64,000 nucleotides of DNA from Microbacterium aoyamense (GCF_023155855.1 NZ_JAKNUT010000006.1:1-64000); one strand, 5' to 3'; positions 46,538 through 55,756 are shown, numbered from the stretch's first letter. The notes: generated by a model from the letters alone, not told the origin. Numbers and translations are program-made.

Positions 46538-46705
46538 ATGGCACGGATCATCGTCGCCGAAGTCTGTCCCGACTGCGGGTCGCTCGATGTGCGAGCGACA
46601 GAGCGGTGGTTCCAGGTCGCGCTCGATCGCCGCGGCGAGATCGACGAGGGCTGGGTCGACACGCTCGAGTTCGCCTGTCGGGACTGCCTCGCCGTCTGGA
46701 GCTGA
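46538..46705 (+). CDS. 55-residue zinc-ribbon protein, unknown function
   Basis: Two CxxC knuckles, VCPDCGSLDV near the N-terminus and ACRDCLAVW at the C-terminus, are separated by about 36 residues including ERWFQVALDRRGEIDEGWVD. This is the geometry of a four-cysteine zinc ribbon. No other domain is present. It may bind nucleic acid or a partner protein, but no family is recognised. It is convergent with mfd, whose stop lies 54 bp away. Confidence 0.7.
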   Translation: MARIIVAEVCPDCGSLDVRATERWFQVALDRRGEIDEGWVDTLEFACRDCLAVWS

Positions 46706-46759
46706 CGACTCAGAGCACGCCGAGGGCCCGTCGCGGGTCCTCGGCGAGGTCGCGGGTGC

Positions 46760-49700
46760 TCAGGCCACCGCATCCTTCTCGGGCCAGAGCTGGTCGATGA
46801 GCTGACCGACCCACGCGATGAGATCGGCATCCCCCACGGCCTCGCCACCCGCCGACGGCAGCGGCACGACGAGCGCTTCACCGCTCGCGACGAGCTTCGC
46901 CTTGGGGTGCAGCCGGCGCAGGCGCACCTGCATCGAATCCGGCAGGTTCGCGGGCGCGAGCCGCAGGTTCGGGCCCATCGCGACGACGTCGGCCAGTCCC
47001 GCACGTGCGGCGCGACGCCGCAGGCGAGCGACCGCGAGCAGGCCGTCGACCTCAGCGGGCGGGTCGCCGTATCGGTCGGTGAGCTCCTCGATGACGAGGT
47101 CGAGTGCGTCGTCCTTGGCCGAGATGGATGCCGCGGCCGACAGCTTCTGATAGGCCTCGAGCCGTAGGCGCTCGCTGTCGATGTACGACTCGGGGATGCG
47201 CGCCTGCACGGGCAGCTCGAGCCGCAGCTCGGTCGGCCCTTCGACCTCGTCGCCGCGGAAGGCCGACACGGCCTCGCCGATCATACGCAGGTAGAGGTCG
47301 AAGCCGACCCCCGCGATGTGACCGGCCTGCTCAGCGCCGAGGAGATTGCCCGCCCCGCGGATCTCGAGGTCCTTCAGCGCGACCTGCATGCCCGAGCCGA
47401 GGTCGTTGTTGACGGCGATCGTCTCGAGCCGATCGGCCGCCGTCTCGGACAGCGGCTTCATATCGTCGTACAGGAAGTAGGCGTACGCGCGCTCGCGCGC
47501 CCGGCCGACGCGCCCGCGCAGCTGATGCAGCTGAGACAGTCCGTACTTGTCGGCGCGGTCGATGATGATCGTGTTCGCATTCGAGATGTCGAGGCCCGTC
47601 TCGACGATCGTCGTGCACACGAGCACGTCGAACCGGCGCTCCCAGAACGCGTCGACGACCTCTTCGAGCGCGTGCTCGCCCATCTGCCCGTGCGCGACCG
47701 CGATGCGCGCCTCGGGAACGAGCTCCTGCAGCTCGGCCGCGACGCGCTGGATCGACTGCACACGGTTGTGCACGTAGAACACCTGGCCCTCGCGGAGCAG
47801 CTCACGACGGATCGCAGCGCCGATCTGCTTGTCGTTCTTGGGGCCGACGAACGAGAGGATCGGATGCCGGTCTTCCGGCGGCGTCTGCAGGGTCGACATC
47901 TCGCGGATGCCGGTGACCGCCATCTCGAGCGTGCGCGGGATCGGTGTCGCGCTCATGGCGAGGATGTCGACGTTCGTCTTGAGCTTCTTGAGGGCGTCCT
48001 TGTGCTCGACGCCGAACCGCTGCTCCTCGTCGATGATCATGAGCCCGAGGTCCTTGAAGATGACCTTTTCGGTGAGGATGCGGTGCGTGCCGATCACCAT
48101 GTCGAGCGTGCCGTCGGTGAGCCCCGCGAGCACGTCGCGGGCCTGCTTGTCGGTCTGGAAGCGCGACAGCGCCTTGACCTTGACGGGGAACCCCGCGAAG
48201 CGCTCCGTGAACGTCTCGAGGTGCTGTTTGACGAGAAGCGTCGTCGGCACGAGCATCGCGACCTGCTTGCCGTCCTGAATCGCCTTGAAGGCGGCGCGCA
48301 CGGCGACCTCGGTCTTGCCGAAGCCGACATCGCCCGACAGCAGGCGGTCCATCGGGATCGGCTTCTGCATGTCGGCTTTGATCTCGTCGATCGTCTGCAG
48401 CTGATCGGGCGTCTCGGCGAACGGGAACGCCTCTTCGAGCTCGCGCTGCCACGGGGTGTCCGGGCCGAACGCGTACCCCTTGGCCGCCATGCGCGCCGAG
48501 TAGAGCTTGACGAGCTCGACGGCGATGTCGCGGACCGCCTTGCGGGCCTTGCCCTTGGCCTGCGCCCAGTCGCTGCCGCCCATCTTCGACAGGGTCGGAA
48601 CCTCGCCTCCGACGTAGCGCGACAGCAGATCGAGCTGGTCGGTGGGCACGAAGAGCTTGTCGCCCGGGTAGCCCCGTTTGGACGGCGCGTACTCGAGCAC
48701 GAGGTACTCGCGCGTCGTCTTGACGGGGTTGCGCCCGCCGCTCGAGACCTCGCGCTGCGTCAGCTCGACGAAGCGGCCGATGCCGTGCGTCGCGTGCACG
48801 ACGACATCCCCCGCCTTCAGCTGGATCGGGTCGACCACGTTCTTGCGCCGCGACGCGAGCTTCTTGACGACGCGCTGGTCTCCGCCGATCGTGCGGCCGT
48901 AGAACTCGGTCTCGGTGAGCACCGCGAGCTTGGCATCCGGAGCCTCGAAACCGCGCTCCAGCGTCGAGACGACGACGTGGGCAACCCCGGGCTCGGGTGC
49001 CGCGAGCAGATCGTCGACCTTGCGCGCCGCGATCCCCCGATCGGCGAGCACATCGCGTGCCCGCTCGACGAGTCCGATTCCGGATGCCGCGACGACGACC
49101 CGCCAGCCGTCGGCGAGCAGGGCGCCGACGTGAGCGATCGCGCCGTCGACGTTCCCCTGGAACGACGGCACCGCAGAACCTGGAACGCGCACGAGCGCGG
49201 CCTGCTGGAGGGCGACGTCGATGTCATCGTCGATGAGCCCCTCGGCCGCTGCATCCGCCGCGCCCGAATCGAACGCGCTGAGCGTCCACCACACGTCGCC
49301 GCGCGCGTGCGCGTCTTCGCGCAGCCGCGGCAGCGTCACGAAATCGCCCGCCCCGAGGTCGATGGGCGTCTCGGCGCCGGCCGTCGCGGCGCTCCAGGCG
49401 GCGCCGAGGAACTCGCGGTTCGTCTCGCCGAGGGTCATCGCGCGGGTCACGGATCGCTCCGGGTCGACGAGGGCGATGGCGGATGCCGCGGGCAGATAGT
49501 CGACGAGCGTCACGAGCTCGCCCGCCACCGCCGGCATGAGCGACTCCATCCCCTCGACGGGGATGCCTTCGCTCATCTTCTCGAGCATTCCGCGCAGGCC
49601 CGGGAACTCGTCCTTGAGCTGCAGCGCGCGGGAGCGCACGGAGTCGGTCAGCAGCAGTTCGCGGCTCGCGATGAGCTCGACGGATGGCACATCGCCGGGC

Positions 49701-50362
49701 AGTGAGCGCTGGTCCGCGACCGAGAAGGCCCGGATCTGGTCGACCTCGTCGCCGAAGAACTCGATCCGGTACGGATGTGGCGCGGTGGGCGGGAACACGT
49801 CCAGGATGCCGCCGCGCACCGCGAACTCGCCGCGGCGCGACACCATGTCGACCCGGTGATAGGCGAGCTCGACGAGCCGGAGGGATACGGCACCGAGATC
49901 ATGGCCGCGGCCGCCCATCGCGAGCTCGATCGGTGCGATGTCGGTCAGGCCCGCTGCGAGGGGCTGGATGGCCCCGCGGACGGAGGCGGTGACGACGAGC
50001 GGGGTCTCGCTCGTCCACCGCGCGATGCGACCCAGCACCTCGAGGCGCCGCCCGACGATCTCGGCGGACGGGCTCAGCCGCTCGTGCGGCAGGGTCTCCC
50101 ACGCCGGGAAGTGCAGCACTTCGGCCCCGGGCAGGACGGAGCCGATCGCCGGACCGATCGCTTCGGCGCGACGCCCCGTCGGAGTCACGACGAGCAGCAC
50201 TCCCGGCTTGCCGCCGCTCCGGCGACGCTCGAGGAGTGCCGCGAGAGTCGGGGCGGCGAGCCCCTCGACGAGCGAGAAGTCGGCGTCGACGGATGCCGCG
50301 GCCCCGGCATCCTGGAAGGACTCCGCCTGCTCGAGGGCGCGCACGATCCCGGGAACTGTCAC
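46760..50362 (-). CDS. mfd: transcription-repair coupling factor Mfd
   Basis: 1200 residues. Residues 1-460 are UvrB-like and autoinhibitory (VTPTGRRAEAIGPAIGS, RRGEFAVRGGILDVFPP). The RNA polymerase interaction domain is about 495-580. SF2 translocase motifs follow: GDVGFGKTEVAVRAA (Lys683), LVPTTLLVKQH, DEEQRFGVEHK, SATPIPRTLEMA and QLRGRVGRA. The C-terminal TRCF domain follows. It removes stalled RNA polymerase and recruits UvrA. GTG 50362 is 6 nt after TAGACT with no Shine-Dalgarno. Confidence 0.98.
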   Translation of the reverse strand: MTVPGIVRALEQAESFQDAGAAASVDADFSLVEGLAAPTLAALLERRRSGGKPGVLLVVTPTGRRAEAIGPAIGSVLPGAEVLHFPAWETLPHERLSPSAEIVGRRLEVLGRIARWTSETPLVVTASVRGAIQPLAAGLTDIAPIELAMGGRGHDLGAVSLRLVELAYHRVDMVSRRGEFAVRGGILDVFPPTAPHPYRIEFFGDEVDQIRAFSVADQRSLPGDVPSVELIASRELLLTDSVRSRALQLKDEFPGLRGMLEKMSEGIPVEGMESLMPAVAGELVTLVDYLPAASAIALVDPERSVTRAMTLGETNREFLGAAWSAATAGAETPIDLGAGDFVTLPRLREDAHARGDVWWTLSAFDSGAADAAAEGLIDDDIDVALQQAALVRVPGSAVPSFQGNVDGAIAHVGALLADGWRVVVAASGIGLVERARDVLADRGIAARKVDDLLAAPEPGVAHVVVSTLERGFEAPDAKLAVLTETEFYGRTIGGDQRVVKKLASRRKNVVDPIQLKAGDVVVHATHGIGRFVELTQREVSSGGRNPVKTTREYLVLEYAPSKRGYPGDKLFVPTDQLDLLSRYVGGEVPTLSKMGGSDWAQAKGKARKAVRDIAVELVKLYSARMAAKGYAFGPDTPWQRELEEAFPFAETPDQLQTIDEIKADMQKPIPMDRLLSGDVGFGKTEVAVRAAFKAIQDGKQVAMLVPTTLLVKQHLETFTERFAGFPVKVKALSRFQTDKQARDVLAGLTDGTLDMVIGTHRILTEKVIFKDLGLMIIDEEQRFGVEHKDALKKLKTNVDILAMSATPIPRTLEMAVTGIREMSTLQTPPEDRHPILSFVGPKNDKQIGAAIRRELLREGQVFYVHNRVQSIQRVAAELQELVPEARIAVAHGQMGEHALEEVVDAFWERRFDVLVCTTIVETGLDISNANTIIIDRADKYGLSQLHQLRGRVGRARERAYAYFLYDDMKPLSETAADRLETIAVNNDLGSGMQVALKDLEIRGAGNLLGAEQAGHIAGVGFDLYLRMIGEAVSAFRGDEVEGPTELRLELPVQARIPESYIDSERLRLEAYQKLSAAASISAKDDALDLVIEELTDRYGDPPAEVDGLLAVARLRRRAARAGLADVVAMGPNLRLAPANLPDSMQVRLRRLHPKAKLVASGEALVVPLPSAGGEAVGDADLIAWVGQLIDQLWPEKDAVA

Positions 50363-50368
50363 CGCAGA

Positions 50369-50374
50369 AGTCTA
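50369..50374 (-). promoter_or_regulatory. -10 element of mfd (predicted leaderless)
   Basis: TAGACT on the minus strand is followed by TCTGCG and the mfd GTG. Confidence 0.55.
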
Positions 50375-50432
50375 CGGCGGAGGACGGACACGCAGGGTGC
50401 GATGCACGCGTGGGCGCTGTCGCGGCCCCTCC

Positions 50433-50438
50433 TAGGAT
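50433..50438 (+). promoter_or_regulatory. -10 element of the proline-rich membrane protein gene (predicted leaderless)
   Basis: TAGGAT ends 6 nt before GTG 50445. It is divergent from the mfd promoter, with about 60 bp between the two -10 boxes. Confidence 0.55.
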
Positions 50439-50444
50439 GAAGCC

Positions 50445-51191
50445 GTGAGCGATCCCGCCGTGCCGCCCGTGCCTCCTCTGCCGCCCGTCCCCGCGCGCCC
50501 CGCCGCCCCCGTCCCGACGCATCCGACGCCTTCTGCCGGCGCGGGTCCGCAGGCGCAGCCCGGCGACACCGGCCCGCAGGCCGCACCCGCTCCCCCGCAG
50601 ACGCCCCTGCCGCCCCAGGGTTACGCGCCGCCCCAGGGTTACGCACCCCCTCAGGGCTACGCACCGCCCCAGGGCTATGCGCCACCCCAGGGCTACGTTC
50701 CGCCGTCGGGGTACGCACCGCCGTCGGGGTACGCCGCGCCGTACACCTACCCCGGTGGGGCCGCGCGCCCTGCCGATCGCCCCGCGGCGCCGATCGCCGA
50801 GCGGGGATCCTCGGCTCTCGGTCTCGTCGCACTGCTCGTCGCGGTCGCCGCCGCCGTCGTGACGCCGATCATGGCATCCATCGCCGGCTTCAACATCGGG
50901 ATCGGCGCCGGCCGCGAGATCGCCCTGCGACCGTTGGATGCCGACTTCGATTGGTCAGTGCTCGCCCCCGTGCGCGATCAGGTGCTGCTCGGCGAGGTCG
51001 CGTTCTGGATCGGCACGGCGCTCGGCATCTGGGCGCTCGTGCAGGGGATCATCGCGATCGTCAAGAACCGCGGGCGCGTGCAGGGCATCGTCGCGGTCAT
51101 CATCGCGGTCCTCGGCCCGATCGTCTTCGCGATCGCCGTGCAGGTGAGCCTCGGACTCGGCTTCGCCGCGGGGTCGTCGATCGGCGGCTGA
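50445..51191 (+). CDS. proline-rich membrane protein with PPQGYA repeats (DUF4190-like)
   Basis: 248 residues. A Pro/Ala-rich cytoplasmic N-terminus (about 1-115) includes seven hexapeptides PPQGYA/PPSGYA (residues 56-97). Membrane helices then lie at about 122-145, a loop at 146-180, and two more helices to the end (GEVAFWIGTALGIWALV, GIVAVIIAVLGPIVFAIAV). The layout resembles DUF4190-type proteins with proline-tyrosine repeats found across actinobacteria. No function is established. It converges on pth 3 bp away. Confidence 0.75.
   Translation: MSDPAVPPVPPLPPVPARPAAPVPTHPTPSAGAGPQAQPGDTGPQAAPAPPQTPLPPQGYAPPQGYAPPQGYAPPQGYAPPQGYVPPSGYAPPSGYAAPYTYPGGAARPADRPAAPIAERGSSALGLVALLVAVAAAVVTPIMASIAGFNIGIGAGREIALRPLDADFDWSVLAPVRDQVLLGEVAFWIGTALGIWALVQGIIAIVKNRGRVQGIVAVIIAVLGPIVFAIAVQVSLGLGFAAGSSIGG
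50610..50735 (+). repeat. seven tandem 18-bp units encoding PPQGYA/PPSGYA
   Basis: The units begin CCGCCCCAGGGTTACGCG and vary mainly at third codon positions. The last two share CCGCCGTCGGGGTACGC. Such in-frame arrays can change copy number by slippage without frameshifting. Confidence 0.85.
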
Positions 51192-51194
51192 CGC

Positions 51195-51779
51195 TCAGGC
51201 GCGCGGAGCGTGATGCTTCTGCTGCGCCGCGAGTAGGCCCTCGCCGATGAGCTGCTCGACCGCGTCGGCGGCGTCGTCGATGAGGATCGGGAGGTTCTTG
51301 CGCTCGGCCGCACCGAAGGGGTCGAGCACCCAGTCGGCCGCGTCCTGGCGCCCGGCGGGCCGCCCGATGCCGACACGTACGCGCGGGAAGTCCGGCGTCG
51401 CCAGAGCTTTCGCGACATCCCGGACGCCGTTGTGGCCGCCGTGCCCGCCGCCGGTCTTCAGCTTGATCGTGTCGAAGGGGATGTCGAGCTCGTCGTGCAC
51501 GACGACGACGTGGTCGGGGTCGACACCGTAGAACTTCGCGAGCCCCGCGACCGGACCGCCCGAGACGTTCATGAACGAGTTCGGCTTCGCGAGCACGATC
51601 TTCGCGTCCCCCGGCCGCAGCCAGGTCTCGACGACGCGGGCGTTCGTCTTGTGCGCTTTGAAGGTCTCGCCTCGGCGCGCGGCGAGCTCGTCGACGACCA
51701 TCTGACCGATGTTGTGCCGGGTGGCCTCATACCGAGGACCGGGGTTGCCGAGTCCGACGACGAGCCACGTTTCAGCCAT
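51195..51779 (-). CDS. pth: peptidyl-tRNA hydrolase
   Basis: 194 residues. Pth signatures are [21 protein letters not shown] with the catalytic His in [16 protein letters not shown] with the substrate-clamping Asn, [16 protein letters not shown], and [12 protein letters not shown]. It releases peptides from prematurely dropped tRNAs. ATG 51779 places the GLGNPG motif near residue 9 as usual. The open frame extends eight codons further. It lies downstream of rplY, the common Pth-L25 arrangement. Confidence 0.97.
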   Translation of the reverse strand: MAETWLVVGLGNPGPRYEATRHNIGQMVVDELAARRGETFKAHKTNARVVETWLRPGDAKIVLAKPNSFMNVSGGPVAGLAKFYGVDPDHVVVVHDELDIPFDTIKLKTGGGHGGHNGVRDVAKALATPDFPRVRVGIGRPAGRQDAADWVLDPFGAAERKNLPILIDDAADAVEQLIGEGLLAAQQKHHAPRA

Positions 51780-51815
51780 GCATCCATCCTCCCAGAGCAG
51801 CACTCCCGCAGACGA

Positions 51816-51861
51816 CGGATGCCGCGCCGCCGCCGGTGATCGGCTGACGACGCGGCATCCG
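51816..51861 (-). terminator. hairpin between rplY and pth
   Basis: CGGATGCCGCG and CGCGGCATCCG form an 11-bp stem around a 24-nt GC-rich loop in the 105-bp rplY-pth gap. There is no T-run, so it could be an attenuator, a processing site or a terminator for rplY. Confidence 0.5.
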
Positions 51862-51884
51862 CGCGGTGATTGCAGAGTGCGACG

Positions 51885-52529
51885 TTACTCGGAAGCCTCT
51901 TCGGCGGCCTCGGCCGACTCCTCGGACTGCTCGGCGGCGACCTCGGCGTCAGCCTCGGCGATCTCGTCCTCGGCGGCGAGCGTCGCAGCCGGGACCGAGA
52001 TGGCGACGATGAGCAGCTCGGCGTCGGCCACGAGCGCCGCGCCCTTCGGGAGCTTCAGGTCACCGGCGGTGATGTGCGTGCCCTCTTCGAGCCCCTCGAC
52101 GTCGATCTCGATGTTCTCGGGGATGTGGGTCGCCTCGACCTCGAGCGCGACGGTGGCGTTGTCGAGGTTCGCGATCGTGCCCGCGAACGGCTCGCCCACG
52201 ACGACGATCGGGACGTCGACCTGGATCTTCTCGCCCTTCTTCACGACGAGGAGGTCGATGTGCTCGATGATCTGGTGCACGGGGTCCTTCTGGACGTCCT
52301 TGACCAGCGTGAGCTGCTCCGTGCCGTTGACGTCGAGCTCGAGCACGACGTTCGCCTTGCGGATCAGCAGGGCGACCTGGTGGCCCGGGAGGGCGACGTG
52401 GACGGGGTCGGTGCCGTGGCCGTAGATGACGGCGGGGATCTGGCCGGTGGCGCGCAGACGGCGGGCGAAGCCCTTGCCGAAGTTCTCGCGCAGCTCGGCG
52501 TGGACCTTGGTGTCGGTCTCAGTCGACAT
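51885..52529 (-). CDS. rplY: 50S ribosomal protein L25 (CTC/TL5 family)
   Basis: 214 residues. The N-terminal 5S rRNA-binding domain (HAELRENFGKGFARRLRATG, AVIYGHGTDPVHVALPG) is followed by the C-terminal beta domain of the CTC/TL5 type (THIPENIEIDVEGLEEGTHI). A low-complexity Ala/Glu tail (AAEQSEESAEAAEEASE) is common in actinobacterial L25. ATG 52529 has AAGGAGAACACC, an excellent Shine-Dalgarno. It is upstream of pth on the same strand. Confidence 0.95.
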   Translation of the reverse strand: MSTETDTKVHAELRENFGKGFARRLRATGQIPAVIYGHGTDPVHVALPGHQVALLIRKANVVLELDVNGTEQLTLVKDVQKDPVHQIIEHIDLLVVKKGEKIQVDVPIVVVGEPFAGTIANLDNATVALEVEATHIPENIEIDVEGLEEGTHITAGDLKLPKGAALVADAELLIVAISVPAATLAAEDEIAEADAEVAAEQSEESAEAAEEASE

Positions 52530-52742
52530 GGTGTTCTCCTTGCAGGTTGTGAGGTCTGGTCTCGACTCGAACGCGCACGCGTGAGGAAAGCCGTGAAGCC
52601 TGCAACACCGCGTCGATCACGGATGCTCCGAGTCAGCCGATGCGGCGATTCGGGCGATCCCTCGCCGAAGTTCAGCATCAAGTCTACCAGCGGCCCCGCT
52701 ACGATGAGGAACGCACCGTGCACGCGCCCTCCGGAGGACCAC

Positions 52743-52871
52743 ATGACGATCGACAGCCAGCTCGCATCGAACCTGCTTCTGGGCGTCATCGGACTCATGT
52801 CGCTCGTCGGGTTCGTCGCCGTCATCGGCGCGTTCTGGTCGATGGGCCGCTCGGGCTACCGCAACGACTGA
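52743..52871 (+). CDS. 42-residue single-pass membrane protein
   Basis: A short frame beginning MTIDSQLASNLL has one transmembrane helix (about 12-33, GVIGLMSLVGFVAVIGAFW) and a basic tail (SMGRSGYRND). ATG 52743 has GGAGGACCAC at the ideal distance, much better than most genes here, which argues for translation. It lies in the gap between divergent rplY and gnd and is too short for most gene finders. Function unknown. Confidence 0.6.
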   Translation: MTIDSQLASNLLLGVIGLMSLVGFVAVIGAFWSMGRSGYRND

Positions 52872-52920
52872 GCGCCGTCGCACTGTGACGCGCCGCCCGC
52901 CGTCACGCGTCGCGAACCTC

Positions 52921-52926
52921 TAGGCT
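52921..52926 (+). promoter_or_regulatory. -10 element of gnd (short leader)
   Basis: TAGGCT is 38 bp before GTG 52965. The predicted leader of about 32 nt carries GAGGAG. A small GGGGG-CAT-CCCCC hairpin sits at its 5' end. Confidence 0.45.
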
Positions 52927-52964
52927 GGGGGCATCCCCCGCACACAGCGTCTTGAGGAGTGCAC

Positions 52965-54413
52965 GTGACCGAGCAGGCAGCGAACATCGGAGTCGTGGGA
53001 CTGGCGGTGATGGGGTCGAACCTGGCCCGCAATCTCGCTTCCCGTGAGGGCAACACGGTGGCCGTGTTCAACCGCACGCATGCCAAGACCGAGGAGCTCG
53101 TCGCGGAGCATCCCGAAGCGGGATTCGTCTCGACCGCGTCGTACGAGGAGTTCGCCGCGGCGCTTCAGAAGCCGCGCACCGCGATCATCATGGTCAAGGC
53201 CGGCGGTCCGACGGATGCCGTGATCGATGCGCTGGTCGAGGTGTTCGAGCCGGGCGACATCATCGTCGACGGCGGCAACTCGCTGTTCACCGACACGATC
53301 CGCCGTGAGAAGGCCGTCCGCGAGACGGGCATCAACTACGTCGGCATGGGTGTCTCGGGCGGTGAGGAGGGCGCCCTCCTGGGCCCGTCGCTCATGCCCG
53401 GCGGGTCGGACGAGTCGTGGATCACGCTCGGCCCGATCCTCCGCTCGATCGCCGCGATCGCCGAGGGCGAGCCGTGCGTCACGCACGTCGGCCACGACGG
53501 TGCGGGCCACTTCGTGAAGATGGTGCACAACGGCATCGAGTACGCCGACATGCAGCTCATCGCCGAGGCGTACGACCTGATCCGCCGCGGCACGGGCAAA
53601 AGCCCCGCCGAGATCGCCGAGGTCTTCGCTGAGTGGAACAAGGGCGAGCTCGAGTCGTACCTGATCGAGATCACCGCCGAAGTGCTGCGCCAGGTGGATG
53701 CCGCGACCGGCCAGCCCCTCGTCGACGTCATCCTCGACCAGGCCGGCGCGAAAGGCACCGGCGCCTGGACGGTGCAGACCGCGCTCTCGCTCGGCACCCC
53801 CGTCTCGGGGATCGCCGAAGCGACCTTCGCCCGCTCGCTCTCGTCGCACCCCGAGCAGCGCGAGATCTCGCGCGACCTGCCCGGCCCGACCGAGGGCTTC
53901 ACCGCTCAGGATCCCGACGCGTTCATCGAGCAGGTGCGCCTCGCGCTCTATGCGTCGAAGATCGTCGCCTACTCGCAGGGCTTCGACGAGATCCGCGCGG
54001 GCGCCGCCGAATACGACTGGAACATCGACCTCGGCAAGATCGCCGCGATCTGGCGCGGCGGCTGCATCATCCGCGCCCGGTTCCTCAACCGCATCACCGA
54101 CGCCTACTCCGAGACCCCCGACCTGCCCGTGCTGCTCACCGCGCCGTTCTTCGTCGACGTGTTCACCCGCGCGCAGGACGCGTGGCGTGAGATCGTCGCC
54201 ACCTCGGCCAAGGTCGGCATCCCGGCCCCCGCGTTCTCGTCATCGCTCGCCTATTACGACGGGCTGCGCGCGGAGCGCCTGCCCGCCGCCCTCATCCAAG
54301 GGCAGCGCGACTTCTTCGGCGCCCACACCTACAAGCGCATCGACAAGCCCGGCACCTTCCACACCCTCTGGTCGGGCGACCGCACCGAGATCGAAGCCGA
54401 AGACACCCACTGA
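52965..54413 (+). CDS. gnd: 6-phosphogluconate dehydrogenase, decarboxylating (NADP+-dependent type)
   Basis: 482-residue oxidative pentose-phosphate enzyme producing ribulose-5-phosphate, CO2 and NADPH. The nucleotide fold GVVGLAVMGSNLARNLA is followed by NRTHAKTEEL at the coenzyme 2'-phosphate site, suggesting NADP. Substrate and catalytic segments are GVSGGEEGALLGPSLMPGG and GHFVKMVHNGIEYADMQ. The long form (about 470-480) is the NADP type. GTG 52965 is chosen because GAGGAG precedes it. The in-frame GTG at 52959 lies inside that Shine-Dalgarno. Confidence 0.96.
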   Translation: MTEQAANIGVVGLAVMGSNLARNLASREGNTVAVFNRTHAKTEELVAEHPEAGFVSTASYEEFAAALQKPRTAIIMVKAGGPTDAVIDALVEVFEPGDIIVDGGNSLFTDTIRREKAVRETGINYVGMGVSGGEEGALLGPSLMPGGSDESWITLGPILRSIAAIAEGEPCVTHVGHDGAGHFVKMVHNGIEYADMQLIAEAYDLIRRGTGKSPAEIAEVFAEWNKGELESYLIEITAEVLRQVDAATGQPLVDVILDQAGAKGTGAWTVQTALSLGTPVSGIAEATFARSLSSHPEQREISRDLPGPTEGFTAQDPDAFIEQVRLALYASKIVAYSQGFDEIRAGAAEYDWNIDLGKIAAIWRGGCIIRARFLNRITDAYSETPDLPVLLTAPFFVDVFTRAQDAWREIVATSAKVGIPAPAFSSSLAYYDGLRAERLPAALIQGQRDFFGAHTYKRIDKPGTFHTLWSGDRTEIEAEDTH

Positions 54414-54423
54414 CCGCGTCCGG

Positions 54424-55743
54424 CTACGGCCGGACGTTGTGGTTCCTCGAGAACACGTTCGCCGGGTCCCACGCGCGCTTGATCCCGGTCAGGCGCGCGA
54501 GGGTCGCGGGCGGGTACATCCGCGGCACCCAGACAGGGTCGGTCGACGTCGTGAAGTTGCCGTAGACACCGACTCCCAGGGATTCGATCGCGTCCCACTG
54601 CGCCACCGCCGCGGCACGTTCGTCGCCTGTGAGCATGCCCGGGATGTCGAAGGCACCTGCCATCGCGAACCACGTCGCATCTCGCGCGGCGAAGGCCGTG
54701 GCATCCGGAGCCACATCGCCGTAGGCGCCACCGAGCGACCGCAGGAACAGGACCGAGGCGGGATGCGCTTCGCGGAACGCGACGAGTCGATCGATCGCAT
54801 CGTCGCTCAGGTCGGCGACGAGCGCGTTGCCGCCGACGAAGCCCGGCATGGGCTGGTCAGGGTCGAACTCGGGCGCCTCGAGAAGGATGTCGGGGTACTC
54901 GCGCACGCCGAACTCCACCTCGGTGACGCCCTCGACGGACAGGATCGGCAGCAGCGCGGCGCGCGCGGCGATCTCGTCGGGACCGATCCAGCACGCCGTG
55001 ACCGTCGCCCCCTCGGGCGCGCTCGGATCCATCGGCGGGACGTCCATGAACGTGACCGTGAGGTCTCGCGGCGCGTCGGCGAGGGCATCGCGCATCGCCT
55101 GCAGCACGGGACGGGAATCCCCCGAGACGCCGAACGTCGCGAAGACGACGGAGGGCAGGGCGTGGGCCCGGAAGTCGAAGCGCGTGACGACGCCGACATT
55201 TCCGCCGCCGCCGCGGAGCGCCCACAGGAGATCGGGATGCGAGGCATCCGTCACCTCGATGACCTCACCCGCGGCGGTCACGAGCTGCGCGCCCTCGAGC
55301 TGATCGGCGGCGAGACCCCACGCGCGCACCATCCACCCGATGCCGCCGCCGAGCGTCAGCCCGCCGACCCCGACCGACGCGGTGTCGCCCGAGCTGATGC
55401 CCAGGCCGTGCTCGGCGAGCGCATGCGCGACGACGCCCCACGTCGCGCCGCCGCCGACGCTCACTCGGGCGCTGTCGACCGAGACAGCGTCGAGCGGGGT
55501 GAGATCGATCGTGAGCCCGCCCGGCACGCTCCCCCACGCACTGTGGCCGCCGCCGCGCACCATCACCGGTGTGCCGGTCGCCGACGCCCAGCGCACGGCC
55601 GTCTGCACATCGTCGACGGATCGGGCGCGGATGACCGCGTCGGGCTCGCCGATGCCCGAGTGGAACAGTCTTGCGGAATCCCAATCGGCATCGCCGGGCG
55701 CGATCGTGTCGGGCACCGCGGAACGGAGGTCTTCGAGGGTCAT
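54424..55743 (-). CDS. FAD-binding oxidoreductase, BBE (berberine-bridge) type
   Basis: 439 residues. The FAD_binding_4 domain has the flavinylation-type MVRGGGHSAWGSVPGG and SVGVGGLTLGGGIGWMVR. The C-terminal BBE segment YPPATLARLTGIKRAWDPANVF is diagnostic. These enzymes oxidise carbohydrates, alkaloids or aromatic alcohols, and the substrate here is unknown. ATG 55743 follows TAACGT by 7 nt. It is convergent with gnd, 10 bp from its stop. Confidence 0.88.
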   Translation of the reverse strand: MTLEDLRSAVPDTIAPGDADWDSARLFHSGIGEPDAVIRARSVDDVQTAVRWASATGTPVMVRGGGHSAWGSVPGGLTIDLTPLDAVSVDSARVSVGGGATWGVVAHALAEHGLGISSGDTASVGVGGLTLGGGIGWMVRAWGLAADQLEGAQLVTAAGEVIEVTDASHPDLLWALRGGGGNVGVVTRFDFRAHALPSVVFATFGVSGDSRPVLQAMRDALADAPRDLTVTFMDVPPMDPSAPEGATVTACWIGPDEIAARAALLPILSVEGVTEVEFGVREYPDILLEAPEFDPDQPMPGFVGGNALVADLSDDAIDRLVAFREAHPASVLFLRSLGGAYGDVAPDATAFAARDATWFAMAGAFDIPGMLTGDERAAAVAQWDAIESLGVGVYGNFTTSTDPVWVPRMYPPATLARLTGIKRAWDPANVFSRNHNVRP

Positions 55744-55750
55744 GCGCGAC

Positions 55751-55756
55751 ACGTTA
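55751..55756 (-). promoter_or_regulatory. -10 element of the BBE flavoprotein gene (predicted leaderless)
   Basis: TAACGT on the minus strand ends 7 nt before ATG 55743. It favours that ATG over the GTG three codons upstream. Confidence 0.4.

Noticed and set aside
47318..49705. A 795-codon plus-strand open frame opposite mfd.
   Set aside because: It is a mirror frame of mfd with typical shadow composition. mfd has every expected motif.
50610..50735. Short regular 18-bp repeats as a CRISPR or iteron array.
   Set aside because: The units are contiguous, in frame and encode PPQGYA inside a membrane-protein gene.
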